Program-made: the position numbers and the translations under genes
From: Fragilariopsis cylindrus CCMP1102
Lineage: Eukaryota > Bacillariophyta > Bacillariophyceae > Bacillariales > Bacillariaceae
Assembly: GCA_900095095.1 (NCBI GenBank)
Contig: FMBT01000205.1
Coordinates: forward strand, 1 to 40,493
DNA length: 40,493 nucleotides
Direction: 5' to 3'
The notes under the pieces: model-generated
The model's input: only the letters and a program-made list of their open reading frames with translations
What the model was told of the DNA's origin: nothing
Databases searched by the model: none
Shown here: positions 1 through 10,766 of the stretch, piece after piece
How the letters are laid out: every line of letters begins with the position of its first letter
Numbering within the stretch: position 1 is the first letter of the stretch

Positions 1-2807
1 CCTGGTTCACCGGCGTATTCCACCGATTCGTTTGTCACTGTCGAGGTAGGTAAATTATGTAATATATAATTATAGCATTGCATAGCTAATTGCTCCAATA
101 TATTTTTCAATTTATTTCGAATTATTTTCTTCCTATTTTTCTAACAAACATTGTATACCATTTATACTATATTATATTGTATTATTTTATTTATTCAGTC
201 AAATCTGGAAGAGAAAAAGGATTCGTTGGAATGGAATGAAATTGTTCTTGAGAGGAAAGACCGTGAACGTATCTTTCAAAAGCAACAGATTAAGGAACGC
301 GATGGGTTCTGTCGTCGTGTGGATACATACGACGGACAAGTTATTGTTGTAGATAACAAGCCAACATACGAGATAGGAAATTATTTGGGTGGTGGAGTGG
401 CTGGGGTCGTCTATGAGGGACATCGATTGCGTCCCATGGAAGACTATCCGGTACGAGATGGCATTTCACAGAAGGATATTATTGCGGAAAATACGAAGAA
501 AATAGACAACAATACTATTTCGACTGTTAACGACATAAATGATGCTGGGTTCTTATGCGGAAGTAATGCGTGTGGAACCGTTGATGATGTTGAAAGCGAT
601 CCGGTCATTACCGCTGGAGAGAATACCAGATCTCAAAACTCGTCACAAGCTCCTCCTTTGTTGGGTGGAGAGGAGGAGGAAGCCATGGCCATAGAGGCGA
701 CGATGAGTTATGACGAAACTGGTGGGGTTATGTTAGACGCACAGGACGCACCATCCAGGTCGAAACATTATATGAAGGCCGCTGCGGTTCCACTAAAACT
801 GCGAGCAAATAGTAATAAAGCATTACAACACGGTCTATCCGACGAATCGGTTGCTATTAAAATTCTGAATCCGGTTGGATACCGAATTCTGCAGAATGAT
901 GGCTTGAAGGACTGTGTTGTTGTCAAGAAGGGTCAACCAATGGACAAGATATAAAGAATGGCGTGAAACCTATGCAGGAGAAACATGTTTGGTGGCTTGT
1001 TAACCCTAATAGTCGAAACTTAATAACCTTGCAACGATATAATGGTAAGGACGAGAACTCAACTGTCCGAAGGGATTACAGATAGATCGAGGGTCCGCAA
1101 AGAAGGGATTGCGCCTCAGTTTGATTGCGGGATACATCGACCCTAGAGATGGAAACTTACGAGAACTCACGTTGACAAGATGTATCGAGATTTGGGGCCA
1201 TATACCCTTCAATGCAACTGACATCGAGTTTGATGATATGATGACTGCTATTGAAAGAGTCAATGCGGGTCATCCGCCTCCTGCATTTCCCGCATTCGAT
1301 GACGTCCCTGGTCGCGTTGGAACTGATAAGACTGAACCATCAGATTCATCGAGTGATAACGATGAAGGTCTATCGCCAGTTGTATTTGGGAAAGCGAGGA
1401 CGTGAGTTATTTCTGATGACAACTGAACATCTGCACGTTTGGCTAGCGTCATGATTATGCATGTATGCTTTTGGAACGAATTGTACTGGTTGGTTTATTT
1501 ACTGTCAACTAAACTCGATTCCTATCGTACCTCATAACTCACACATGTTTCCTTCAACCTGTACCGATATGTAATTTGTTCATAGTGGCTTGGTGAGAGC
1601 TGCATTTTCTGAGCGTGTCACCGTGAATTGTAAAGTGTTGAACGCGTACATAGCAATTCCTGCCGTGCCTTCTAAATATCTACGTTGGCTAAGACAGCGG
1701 CGTGCTGCTACGAAGGAAATTCGAAATATGATGTCGATTGGCCGTCACAGGAATGTTTTGCATCTATTTGAAGTGTTGGAATATATACAAGATTCGAAGT
1801 CAACCATGTTTCTGGTTCTTGAACTTGTCAAGGGTGGAGAACTTTTCGACCTAATCAGTAGTAGTGCTGGAAAAGGTAGTCGTAGTGCTCAAGATATTGA
1901 ACAGTCAGAGCAGATGATGCGAAAGTTTTTCTATGAACTTTCGAGTGGTATCAATTATTGTCATCAAAGTGGGATCGCACACAGGGACTTAAAACCAGAG
2001 AATTTACTTGTTCACAATAGTGGCGATGGTTCTTCCATACTGAAAATTGCTGACTTTGGTCTCTCTGCTGCTTTTGGACCCACGGTGAATCACAGACCAC
2101 TTGGCATCCAATCGGATACCGATACAATGATGGACTCGCTTGGTTCTCCCTTGTCACAAAATACAGCTGACGATGATGTATTCTATGGAGGTCGGCGTGA
2201 CGGCAACTTCAGCCCAAATAGTCAATCTTCCGCGACATCAGTTAAGGTCTCCATGGATAGAGTGATTGCATCTGGGGTGAACGCTCTCTCTTTTTTGACA
2301 TGCGGTGCGATGGAAACTGTCCTGTGTATCCCAGCCGGCGATGAAGTAAATCCGTCCCCATTACTGAGAATGACCTCTGTAGTTGGGTCGCCTCATTACG
2401 TTGCTCCTGAAATTATCGCACAAACAGACGATAATGGTGCAAGGAAAAAAGGATATGGATATGATGGCAGTAAGGCAGATGTGTGGAGTGCTGGTGTTAT
2501 TCTATATGCTATGTTATATCGGTCTCTTCCCTTTGGTGAAGACTTGTTGCGATGTCCTCGTTTCCAATCCTATAAAAAATGGTATGACGAGGTTCGCACT
2601 GCCGGTGCAAGTAGAAGGTCCAGTGCTATTGCCGCTCTGAATCCTATTATAACCGATGACGACGAACGTCATTGTTTGGGCCCTCACTGGTTTTTTCCTG
2701 CGACAACATCAAGGGAATCCAGAGATCTGATAGTCGCCATGTTAAACCCACTTCCTTTGGACCGATTATCTATCTCTCAAGTTATACAACATCCTTGGCT
2801 TTGGTAA
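1..2807 (+). CDS. Ser/Thr protein kinase (CAMK-like), 5'-truncated by the window, with apparent frame breaks
   Basis: The gene enters from the left edge. Exons read as <1-45, 199-1401 and 1586-2807; the introns are 46-198 and 1402-1585, both GT-AG and both keeping the frame. The kinase motifs are in order: glycine loop YEIGNYLGGGVAGVVYEG (near 376), VAIKIL (near 850), hinge LVLELVKGGELFDLI (near 1813), HRDLKPEN (near 1980), DFGLSA (near 2053), GSPHYVAPE (near 2386), KADVWSAGVILY and the closing HPWLW. The catalytic residues are present. Two long insertions stand out: one before VAIK and on to helix C, which splits the N-lobe, and one of about 110 residues between DFG and APE. The 199-1401 exon changes frame near 937-953 and again near 1077-1085. 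Each change fits one missing base, and the exon total becomes a multiple of three only with two added bases. A 41-base GT-AG intron (1045-1085) would also repair the second break. The substrate is unknown. The kinase identity is firm; whether the copy is intact is not. Confidence 0.85.
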
Positions 2808-4202
2808 TATAACGAGTTAATGCCAGCTTGTGCATCCATCCAACTTAATAATATATAGTATATTTATTACAGTATCTTGAAAATTTAATTCGATGTGTAC
2901 TATAAGTCTGCCGTAGTATCTAAATAAGTTACTCCTACTCTTCTTTATGGATGCTCATGCTTGACTGCCATTTCCATTGCCATCTTCCCAGCCCTTACCG
3001 AACAAGGTTTCTTGTCTAAAGGAATATATAAAACTTGTTATTTAAAAGCTGCCACGCCGCTCCTTACCACCTTAGAAAGGCTAGTGAGATAACGATCAAC
3101 CCGCCTATGATTAATCCATATCAGTGTGTTACTGATTAAGCAGGCTCATCTCCAAATCTGTCCACAATGCACTGATCCTCCACTTCCAATACCAGTTGTA
3201 CTCTACTTGTTGACCGCATTTCACCCATTGGTGTGAACAGTTTAGTGATAATGTTGTTTGGCTTCGGTTTCATCTGTATTGTAGGAGGAGGTGCTTTCTT
3301 ACTTGTCGGCCTACTAGATTTGGTGCGTTTAAATATATCCGCGGGTTTTGTCTAAAGGAACAAATAGAGTGTATCTTTTAAAAGATATCTCTGTCTGCCT
3401 AGGTGAAAAGTATGATGACGGGCATGTATGTGCAAACTTTGGCTATGATTTACAGTTGCAGTATGTCTCTACTATGCACCTTCTTAAATTTTCTGTTAAT
3501 ATTAAGCCAGGCTCTTTTAGTGTGGACATATGTAGGTAATGGCTTTGTTGCTACACAGGAATGAACTCAGTCAGTAAGGCTTTCTTTATGAGTGAGATGA
3601 GCTATTTGGATTCGTATATCTCTTGTAGGACCAAGGCTAGGCATCTTCTTATATTCTACTTGCGCACGTAGTCATTATTGGTGCTCTATTGCAATTCAGT
3701 TAAGATGTTGTGTAGACAGTGAATGTACATTCTTCATAGATGAGCTTTCATTTTTAAGACATTAATCACTGGGGCAGAATACAAAACAAATATGTATCTT
3801 ATCAGTAAAGAAGAATATGTATTTAAATACAGCATATATTTATTTTATGAACTGGAGCCTTTACTACAACTATATTCCTTCATATCATCATCAGATTGGT
3901 CACAAATCATTGATGTTGGTCTTCAGGTACTACAGACTTGATCATGATGAATGCAGATCCCCTCTGTATGTCAGTGAAATTACCCCTCTCTTTGGTTTAT
4001 ATCTTGATATGTCTTTAATGTTGACTGTGTAACCTGTGTATTATCTATGGTCAGTGATTTTTAAACTCCGGAAGTCTTTGACTTCTCAAATTCTTTGATG
4101 GTTAAATTCTATCAGGATAACTCATTATTGTCTATAGGAGCAAGACACGAGTGACTAGTGACTGACCAATCTTATACTCCAAGTAGATAATATAGTAAGC
4201 AA

Positions 4203-4392
4203 AGCGGGTAACCCTACCCACTTTTTAGGGAAGCACGTAGTAGTATGGAAAGCAGGTAGGAGTGCCCACTTTTCTTCAAAGAGGGTAGGGAAATTATTTT
4301 ATAGCGTGTTTTTACAGCATAGAGCATACCCGCTTTTTTACAAAGCAGTATGCTAAGCAGGTACCCCTACCCGCTTTTTAGGGAAGCGGGTA
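4203..4392. repeat. Cluster of AGCGGGTA / TACCCGCT octamers in both orientations
   Basis: Eight exact or near-exact copies of AGC(G/A)GGTA or its complement (T(A/G)CCC(G/A)CT) lie at about 4203, 4215, 4251, 4263, 4327, 4355, 4368 and 4385. Pairs face each other over a few bases and could fold into hairpins. Two longer blocks, about 4204-4234 and 4356-4386, match over about 30 bases and both end in CTTTTTAGGGAAGC. The array looks like the subterminal part of a non-autonomous element or a dense protein-binding site; nothing shows which. Confidence 0.6.
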
Positions 4393-4441
4393 AGCAAAGC
4401 TTGTATCCCAGCACACTTTCAAAAACTCAAACTATTTAGTA

Positions 4442-4734
4442 GATTGAATTTATTCCCTTCCTGCTCTATTTACAATCCAGTCAACATCAAACAAAACACA
4501 GACCACCAAACAATGCAATTATTCATCCTGTTTATCTCAATTAAAAAATAAATTAAAAAATATTGCTCAAACAAACACAAGTTATATACTTCATAGTCAA
4601 CAGTTCTATTGAGGCAATATTGTACTACCGAAGTGTGTTAGATCTCTCACTTACCGGAGGCGACTTTAAAGACGTAATAGTCTGTTATACATATCTATAT
4701 AGAAATTAGCTAGATCATAAATATATATATTATA
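4442..4734 (-). repeat. Dispersed repeat, copy A (inverted relative to copy B)
   Basis: The reverse complement of this stretch matches 8240-8566 along nearly its whole length. Shared landmarks in the same order are an (AT)n tract, ATCTAGCTAATTT or a close variant, AAGTGAGAGATCTAACACAC, ATAGAACTGTTGA, GCAATATTTTTT, AACAGGATGAATAATTG and GGGAATAA. By eye the copies differ by scattered substitutions and small indels. No coding capacity is visible. It is probably a transposable-element remnant. Confidence 0.75.
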
Positions 4735-5249
4735 GTTAAATTAAAATTCTACCAAACCCCAATTCGCAGTAAAACGACAAATGCACACCGATGAGTCACT
4801 CACATCCGTACTTATGAATGAATCAATCAATATCAATCAATCATTTCATTTTTCACTAAAAACAAAACACATTCCACGCATACAGTAAAGTTCTTAACGT
4901 ATGTCATGTGCGCATTAAACAAGTGGATCTTTTTGATAAGAAGATGATGTGTGTGTGAACGTGAACTGTGCGTGAGAGTGTCGTGATAGCCACCCATTCA
5001 TAGTAATCCGTCTGTCGTCGGAGTCAAAGAAGACAGATGTGAGGTTTAACACGCACATCCATTAGACACAGACTCTGAACACCACCGATTGAGAACATCA
5101 CTGTAATATCGTGTCATCACAAACGTAATCGCTACCAAAGAAAATATTTGTTTTAACATTATTCTCTTCCCACTCCATTCATTATCTCGTATCAACTGAT
5201 CACATAATATTTATTCAAACACACTCAACCTTTTAATATACTATTCACC

Positions 5250-5609
5250 ATGAAATTTATTCTTGCCATCGCTTCCTCTCTCCTTGTTGCCACACAAGGT
5301 TTCGTTGTCGCCCCAGGTGCTTCAATGAGTCCTTCCACAGCCCTACGAATGGCTGAGGAAGCTGAAGCTCAACAAGGGGTCAAAGGAAAGGTCAAGTTCT
5401 TTAGTGATAAGGGATTCGGTTTCATCACCCCTGATGACGGTGGTGAAGATGTTTTTGTTCACTTCTCTGCCATCAACAAGGATGGATTCAAGAGTTTGAA
5501 CGATGAAGAAACTGTTACATTCGACACTGAATTTGACCAAGAAAAGGGAAAATGGCGTGCCGCTAATGTAAATGGACAGGGTGATGGTATTGAAAAGGAA
5601 CGGTGGTAA
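5250..5609 (+). CDS. Plastid-targeted cold-shock-domain protein
   Basis: This is a single-exon gene of 119 residues. Residues 1-18 form a signal peptide ([17 protein letters not shown]), followed at once by FVVAP. A phenylalanine right after the signal cleavage site is the diatom ASAFAP-type signal for import into the complex plastid. The transit region ends near [13 protein letters not shown]. Residues from about 43 to 108 are a complete cold-shock domain with RNP1 KGFGFITP and RNP2 VFVHFSAI, the aromatic nucleic-acid-binding surface. By family, such proteins bind single-stranded RNA or DNA and can act as RNA chaperones; a plastid role is inferred from the presequence. The start is the first ATG and gives a complete presequence. 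The frame is undamaged. It is isolated, with no neighbour within 2 kb on either side, and lies between the arms of an inverted repeat. Confidence 0.93.
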   Translation: MKFILAIASSLLVATQGFVVAPGASMSPSTALRMAEEAEAQQGVKGKVKFFSDKGFGFITPDDGGEDVFVHFSAINKDGFKSLNDEETVTFDTEFDQEKGKWRAANVNGQGDGIEKERW

Positions 5610-8196
5610 ATAATAACTATGGAAGAATTCGTTTGCATGCATTAATTGACCGGTAATAATTTCCATTATATTTATGCATCAGTTCTTCCGTATTTGAATC
5701 AATAGAAGAAAATCCAGCCTGCCGTTTTTGTTGAAGAACTCGATCTTTCGAGAACTGATATACGACATTTAATTTTTTTATTCATCAACGAAGTACAGTA
5801 GGGACGATCCAAGTGTTTGTTAAGAATTATCGATAGTACTACCTAACGACGGTTTAGGGTTTAATAATATATTTAATTTAATCAATCTTTATACAAAATA
5901 CTTTCATTCAAATTACTTTTTTAAATCTTACACAATATATATATACGGTTGATCTTACCACAGGCCATACCTAACTAAGGTGTTCAGATGCTGCCTCATA
6001 GTATAGAATTTGTCGTATGTAGTCGCTGTGCTATCCGATGTGATTGTTTCGTTCATTTGTTAAATACTGTTGTTTCGTAACAGATGAAACGATCAGTCCA
6101 AAGAAGTGAGAGATGATTACCAGGTATCATTCCTATAATTGATTGATTCCTCAGGGAGCCATCAGTTCTACAGCACTAAGGCGTGAATAAAATCATTCCA
6201 CCAAGAATCGAATCATGATAAGCATCCTGCATTGTTACTGTTGTGGTAATGTATTACTGTAGGTAATTAAGATACAGTAATGATGCAGTGACATGTCATA
6301 CAAAGCAGGGCATATATTCAATACAATACTACTGATACAAGCTGCAAAAGTATACATACAATTACAATGTAGCTAAAGTAAAATAGAATACAAGTACAGT
6401 AGAGCATCGATATTTTAATTCTGTGCCTTTTATTCTGATCACCCCACCCCCGTCTCTCCACACAATGAGAAGAAATGAGTTGTTTTCAAGTTTAACACAA
6501 TCGAATGACTTCAAACCTGTCAAAAAGAAGCAATGATGGGAACTTGACAGTACTCTTGTTGTTGTTTCCTACTAATACTACAAGCAGTCCCCAAGAAAGC
6601 TCCGGCTTGAGTACATCGGAGGTTTGGACAAGCAGACTAAATGCAATTTTTTGGTTGAAATTACTACCCAATATCGTCCAACCAATTGAACACTGTCATA
6701 ATGGATTCAGTTGGGTCAGGCCACGGTCAACCACATCAATAGTACTATATTTTTTCTCAATATTTATATTCTTATGGAAAATATCCAAGTAACATCTTGA
6801 AACACGATCCCACAACACCCTGAATCCCTTGCAGAAAGATTTTGCTGATGTTGCTGATACATCCAACAACAAGTTCTAAGTCCATTGCTCCGAACCACTA
6901 TAATATAAATAAAGACATCTTCATGAAATTTGTCATTGAATTGATTCATGTTACACGCAGTGGGCAATATTGCTTTTGCGAATAATAAGGAATTATTTAT
7001 GGTACAATTAATTGTAGCATGTCAGATGCAAAGATTAAGCGCGTGCATACATGATTGAATTAGTGATTAAAGGGCGATCTGTATGTTAGTACAAGCACAA
7101 TTTACCCATGTGGTGGCAAGTTTGATTACCAAATTCAAAACTCAGACATTTATATCAAACCTGAAGTTACATACGGCACTTTATAGTTTTGTCCTTGAGT
7201 CCATCCACATTGAGGTATATTCCAAGAATTTGTTATGGATGTGCTTTTCTGGTTGCAGACAAAAAACTTGAAAAAAAAAATGAAAACTTTGGAAGCTGAT
7301 AATAATATACATAATTTTCCAATTCCACACAAAGTCAACACAAAGCAAGAATCTTCCATTTTTATTCAACTCCAGTGGGGTGCAAACAACTCAACTACAA
7401 GTGGAGTTACATTGATTTGTATCAGCACCAAAATATTCTAAGTATTTAAAATAAATATCATCCGCGCGCCACACATTCATGGCAATACTTCTTAGCAATA
7501 ACCCCAAATATTCAAACTGTTTAGGGAGATAATTGAGTAGTAGGTAGGTGCTTATAGCGCTGTAGGTACAGCCCATACAAAGCAAACAGGACTTCTTTCA
7601 ACTTGATAAGAAGGCACGTGCTTCTGGAAGCGCTAATGCTCTATCTCAATAGGAGGGCCTAACTCCAATTTTTGAGGGAGATATGCCCCCTGAAAAAAGA
7701 CAGCAAAAAGTGGTGCCATTATTGGCACCATAGCTAACCGGAAAGCTGTTAATACTAGTAAAAGAATTCCAATAAATTACCCACCCTATTTTCATTATGC
7801 ATGCAAATTTAACTACTAGTATGATACAGTCAGTAGTACTTGACAAAGAGAATACAAGATATCTGATGGGTGATATTGTCCGTCTCCTGTAAAGACCAAG
7901 TCCCTGTTGCTAGTAGCTAGGTCTCTTGATTACGGGTCAAGAAAAGAGATGCCAACAAAGATATCTTCATCCCAACACAATGAGCTCATTGAAAGAGCTT
8001 TGTTTTTTCTCAACCACCACAATTACCTTGACATTTGACAAGAGCACATTTGTCCATGCTATTTCTGTAGCACAATATCCATTTTGCATGCCAGCTTTGC
8101 ATTCCTATCTTTATCCATAGAACGTCTTCCAAATGAAGCAATGCTATGCAATGCAAGTGTGCATTTCTGTAGGCAGTAATCAAGACAAGTAATCTA
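5610..8196. other. Gene-free AT-rich stretch after the cold-shock gene
   Basis: No supported gene is seen. The open frames at 6505-6792, 7083-7846 and nearby overlap each other on both strands and resemble no family. A loose palindrome lies near 6227-6290 (GCATTGTTACTG with TACAGTAATGATGCA). The only exact structure found is the hairpin at 7711-7730. Confidence 0.5.
7711..7730. other. Perfect 8-bp hairpin in non-coding DNA
   Basis: TGGTGCCA, then TTAT, then TGGCACCA: a perfect eight-base inverted repeat with a four-base loop. There is no T-run or gene nearby to give it a role. It may be a remnant of a small mobile element. Confidence 0.55.
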
Positions 8197-8238
8197 ATTT
8201 AATTTAATTTAATTTAATTTAATTTGATTTATTATGTG

Positions 8239-8276
<38 letters not shown>
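8197..8276. repeat. Microsatellites (TTTAA)n and (AT)n
   Basis: A run of about six TTTAA units is followed, after a short spacer, by a long AT dinucleotide run (about 8240-8276). The AT run forms the outer edge of dispersed-repeat copy B, and copy A also ends in an AT run. Confidence 0.85.
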
Positions 8277-8280
<4 letters not shown>

Positions 8281-8566
8281 TGATCTCTAGCTAATTTCTG
8301 TGTAGATATATATGTATAGCAGAATATTATATCTTTAAACTTACCTCCGTTAAGTGAGAGATCTAACACACTTTTGTAGAACAATAACGCCTTGATAGAA
8401 CTGTTGAAAGTACAATATAACTTATGTTCGGGCAATATTTTTTTTTGATTGAGATAAAACAGGATGAATAATTGTAATATATCTGAATAACATCCTGTTC
8501 AGTGTTTCTTATTTGTTTGATATTTGACTTGACTGTAAATCGAACAGGATGGGAATAAGTTTCATG
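8240..8566 (+). repeat. Dispersed repeat, copy B (inverted relative to copy A)
   Basis: This is the partner of 4442-4734 in opposite orientation. It keeps the same order of landmarks, including the 20-base block AAGTGAGAGATCTAACACAC. Together the two arms enclose about 3.5 kb that contains the cold-shock gene. Copy B carries an extra stretch near 8480-8510 not found in copy A. Confidence 0.75.
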
Positions 8567-8984
8567 TTCCCATTGAAGGGGTTACTTTTGGGGTGTTGTA
8601 TATTACTGTCTGGTTGAATAGACGTCGTTGCCATCTCAATATGATTGGGTGATAGAGTAAAGAAGTTTGGCTGACATCTCAAATGTCAACAACTTTGTTG
8701 CTGTTGGTATCTTTCCTGTCTTTGTTTTCATCATCATCATTGTCAGAATGTTGATCTTCACTCATAAAGGAGTTGTGGTTGATGTTTGAATCAGGTATTT
8801 TTCCTTGCACAAAACACACATCCTGGTGTTGAATGAATAAAAGATAACAATGCATTTGCACAGTGGATACATCAATTGCAAATAGACTTCCTGGTACTTG
8901 TACGGCCAATAGATTCATCAATTGATGGGCTAGAGTATACAACATCATTAATTCAATTTTCAACCTCCTCTCTTACTATGTGTT

Positions 8985-9134
8985 TGCCATGCCTACTTCT
9001 AGACTACTAATAGAATAGATAGATAGGACTTTGGTATTGCAATAGAATGTAATTGTGTGCTATTAGTAAGTTGTACTGCTTTTATATGAGTAGTTACTCG
9101 TGACTCCACAGTGGATCAGTCCCGGTCCACGGCA
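8985..9134. repeat. Left direct repeat of the LTR-like element
   Basis: The repeat begins TGCCATGCCTACTTCTAGAC and ends GGTCCACGGCA. It matches 10009-10161 with about a dozen differences by eye, including a three-base length change near its start. Confidence 0.8.
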
Positions 9135-10008
9135 TACGTTTCCATGGGTTCTGTTCTTATTTAAACTATAATTATTTGTTATTATCAATTTATATAATAT
9201 ACGATGTTAGTCACCTCAACCACTGTCAAAGTTGTTGGATGTTAGTCACTTGTAGTATCATTTATATTGTTTCGTCTCGTAAAGTACGGAGGTACTCTTC
9301 ATATGTTAACCCTATTCAATTATTAGGGATGGATGGATACTGAATAATTCAGCATATGCATTGGCTTCACTTTATTTGCAACCTTCCTCCATACATTTTC
9401 CTATGTAATGCTGAATTGGCGTTGATTCCCATCACAATCTTATCTTTACATGCAATGATTCGTAGTGTGTGTGTTTACTACTCACACCCAATTTGCGTCT
9501 TTATCTAAGACCTGTGACGCACTGTCTCGTCAGTTGGATTTGCATTGTATATGCCTCGTAACATGTTGTTACACTTCGGATCATATTGAATATTTTTGAA
9601 TATTGATTTTTCTTCTATCCAATTGCAAAAATGCACATAGGTCTGTTGTAAATGCAAGTCACAAACAGTTTATGTAAAATTTGAGTTGCAACTTGTGTCT
9701 TTTCCATAGGCCGGTGTTGTCCACCATGGTACTCCAGTGTGGACCGTGGTCTCTTCATACATTAGTCTGTTGTTGTAAGACAGTGTTACCCTTAGGTTGT
9801 CTTTGGCTGCACTTGGCAGTCTTCCAGTTGCCGATTATTCTCTAATTTCTGGAAAATTGGATATCAATTGGTTGTTATTTCATCCTAGTGTTAACAAGAG
9901 TATCAGCTGTTGCACCTCTATCGAATGTGGGATTGATTGATTGACTGCTTCGTCTTCATGCTCAAACCGTAGTTTGTCTTTAAAAGCTTATAGTGGATTT
10001 TCAAATCA

Positions 10009-10161
10009 TGCCATGCCTACTTCTAGACTACTAATAATAGGATAGATAGATAGGACTTTGGTATTGCAATAGAATGTAGTTGTGTGCTATTAGTAAGTTG
10101 TATTGCTTTGTTACGAGTAGCTACTTGTGACTCCACAGTGAATCAGTCCAGGTCCACGGCA
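10009..10161. repeat. Right direct repeat of the LTR-like element
   Basis: This is the second copy of the 8985-9134 repeat, same orientation, with the same TG and CA ends. The sequence right after it (CTATG) equals the five bases before 8981. Confidence 0.8.
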
Positions 10162-10766
10162 CTATGCACCTCTTGGTGACCAAAATTTTGTCCTGCCTGT
10201 TAAATCAAATAAACCTAAAAAAATCAGACCTTGAACAACTGATTTCTTGCCGAGTAAAGGAGGAGGCACATCAGTGGTGAAGCACATTCTACAAGTATGC
10301 TGCACCTCTTTCTAAACTGTCTATTTTGCACCTACAACACAAGGAAGCTAGTGGAGTACCCACTAATTATTCATATCTTGTATTGTTTGTGAGGAAGCGG
10401 CGTGCACAGATGTCACAATGTTTGTGACACGGCAGCTACCACAAACACCTCACGCGGGACCCAATCTTAATTGAATCCCCAGACGGGTCAATCGTTGACT
10501 CATTGTCTTTCCAAGACCTTGAGGAGCAAAGCGGCAGCTTTTAAATAATAAGTTATTCAATTGAATCCCCAACATATAGATGATGCCAATCATGTGATTG
10601 TGAGACATATATATATATATATACTACATGCTCACGGATTGTATACGTTGATTATTGTATAGTGAGTCTGTAAGAGGATCTGTGCTTGCAGTTGGATGAT
10701 GCATGGTAGTGAAGTTCCGTATATGTTATTATAACTTTGCAGGCACAGTGATAGTCCTTGCATTTT
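10162..10766. other. Gene-free stretch with a hairpin and short repeats
   Basis: No gene is seen. A perfect eight-base hairpin with a three-base loop (TGTCACAA, TGT, TTGTGACA) lies at 10411-10429. AATTGAATCCCCA occurs twice, near 10470 and 10560. An AT run lies near 10607-10624. Confidence 0.5.

Larger units (their letters stand above)
2808..5249. other. Gene-free stretch between the kinase and the cold-shock gene
   Basis: No convincing coding region is seen; the open frames here are short, AT-rich and without recognisable domains. It contains the octamer cluster (4203-4392) and one arm of the inverted repeat (4442-4734). The last 300 bases or so should hold the promoter and 5' leader of the cold-shock gene, but no defined promoter element could be assigned. 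A weak imperfect repeat (TTGTCTAAAGGAA followed by a TTTAAAAG block) occurs near 3012 and 3348. Confidence 0.6.
8981..10161. mobile_element. Candidate small non-autonomous LTR element (TRIM-like)
   Basis: Two direct repeats of about 150 bases, 8985-9134 and 10009-10161, bound about 875 bases with no long reading frame. The shared repeat starts TG and ends CA, as LTRs do. The bases before the element (CTATG, 8976-8980) are repeated exactly just after it (10162-10166), as expected for a five-base target-site duplication if the element starts at TGTTTGCC (8981). No clear primer-binding site follows the left repeat and no polypurine tract precedes the right one. The four bases 8981-8984 are not matched in the right repeat. 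The class is therefore tentative. Confidence 0.5.

Noticed and set aside
937-1085. Programmed ribosomal frameshifting in the kinase and other broken genes
   Set aside because: The sites share no slippery heptamer or stop context, and both missing-base and extra-base events occur, so a recoding rule is not supported.
8679-8963. A 94-residue minus-strand open frame with an Asp-rich end
   Set aside because: It starts at TTG, lacks a family signature and abuts the LTR-like element; treated as chance.
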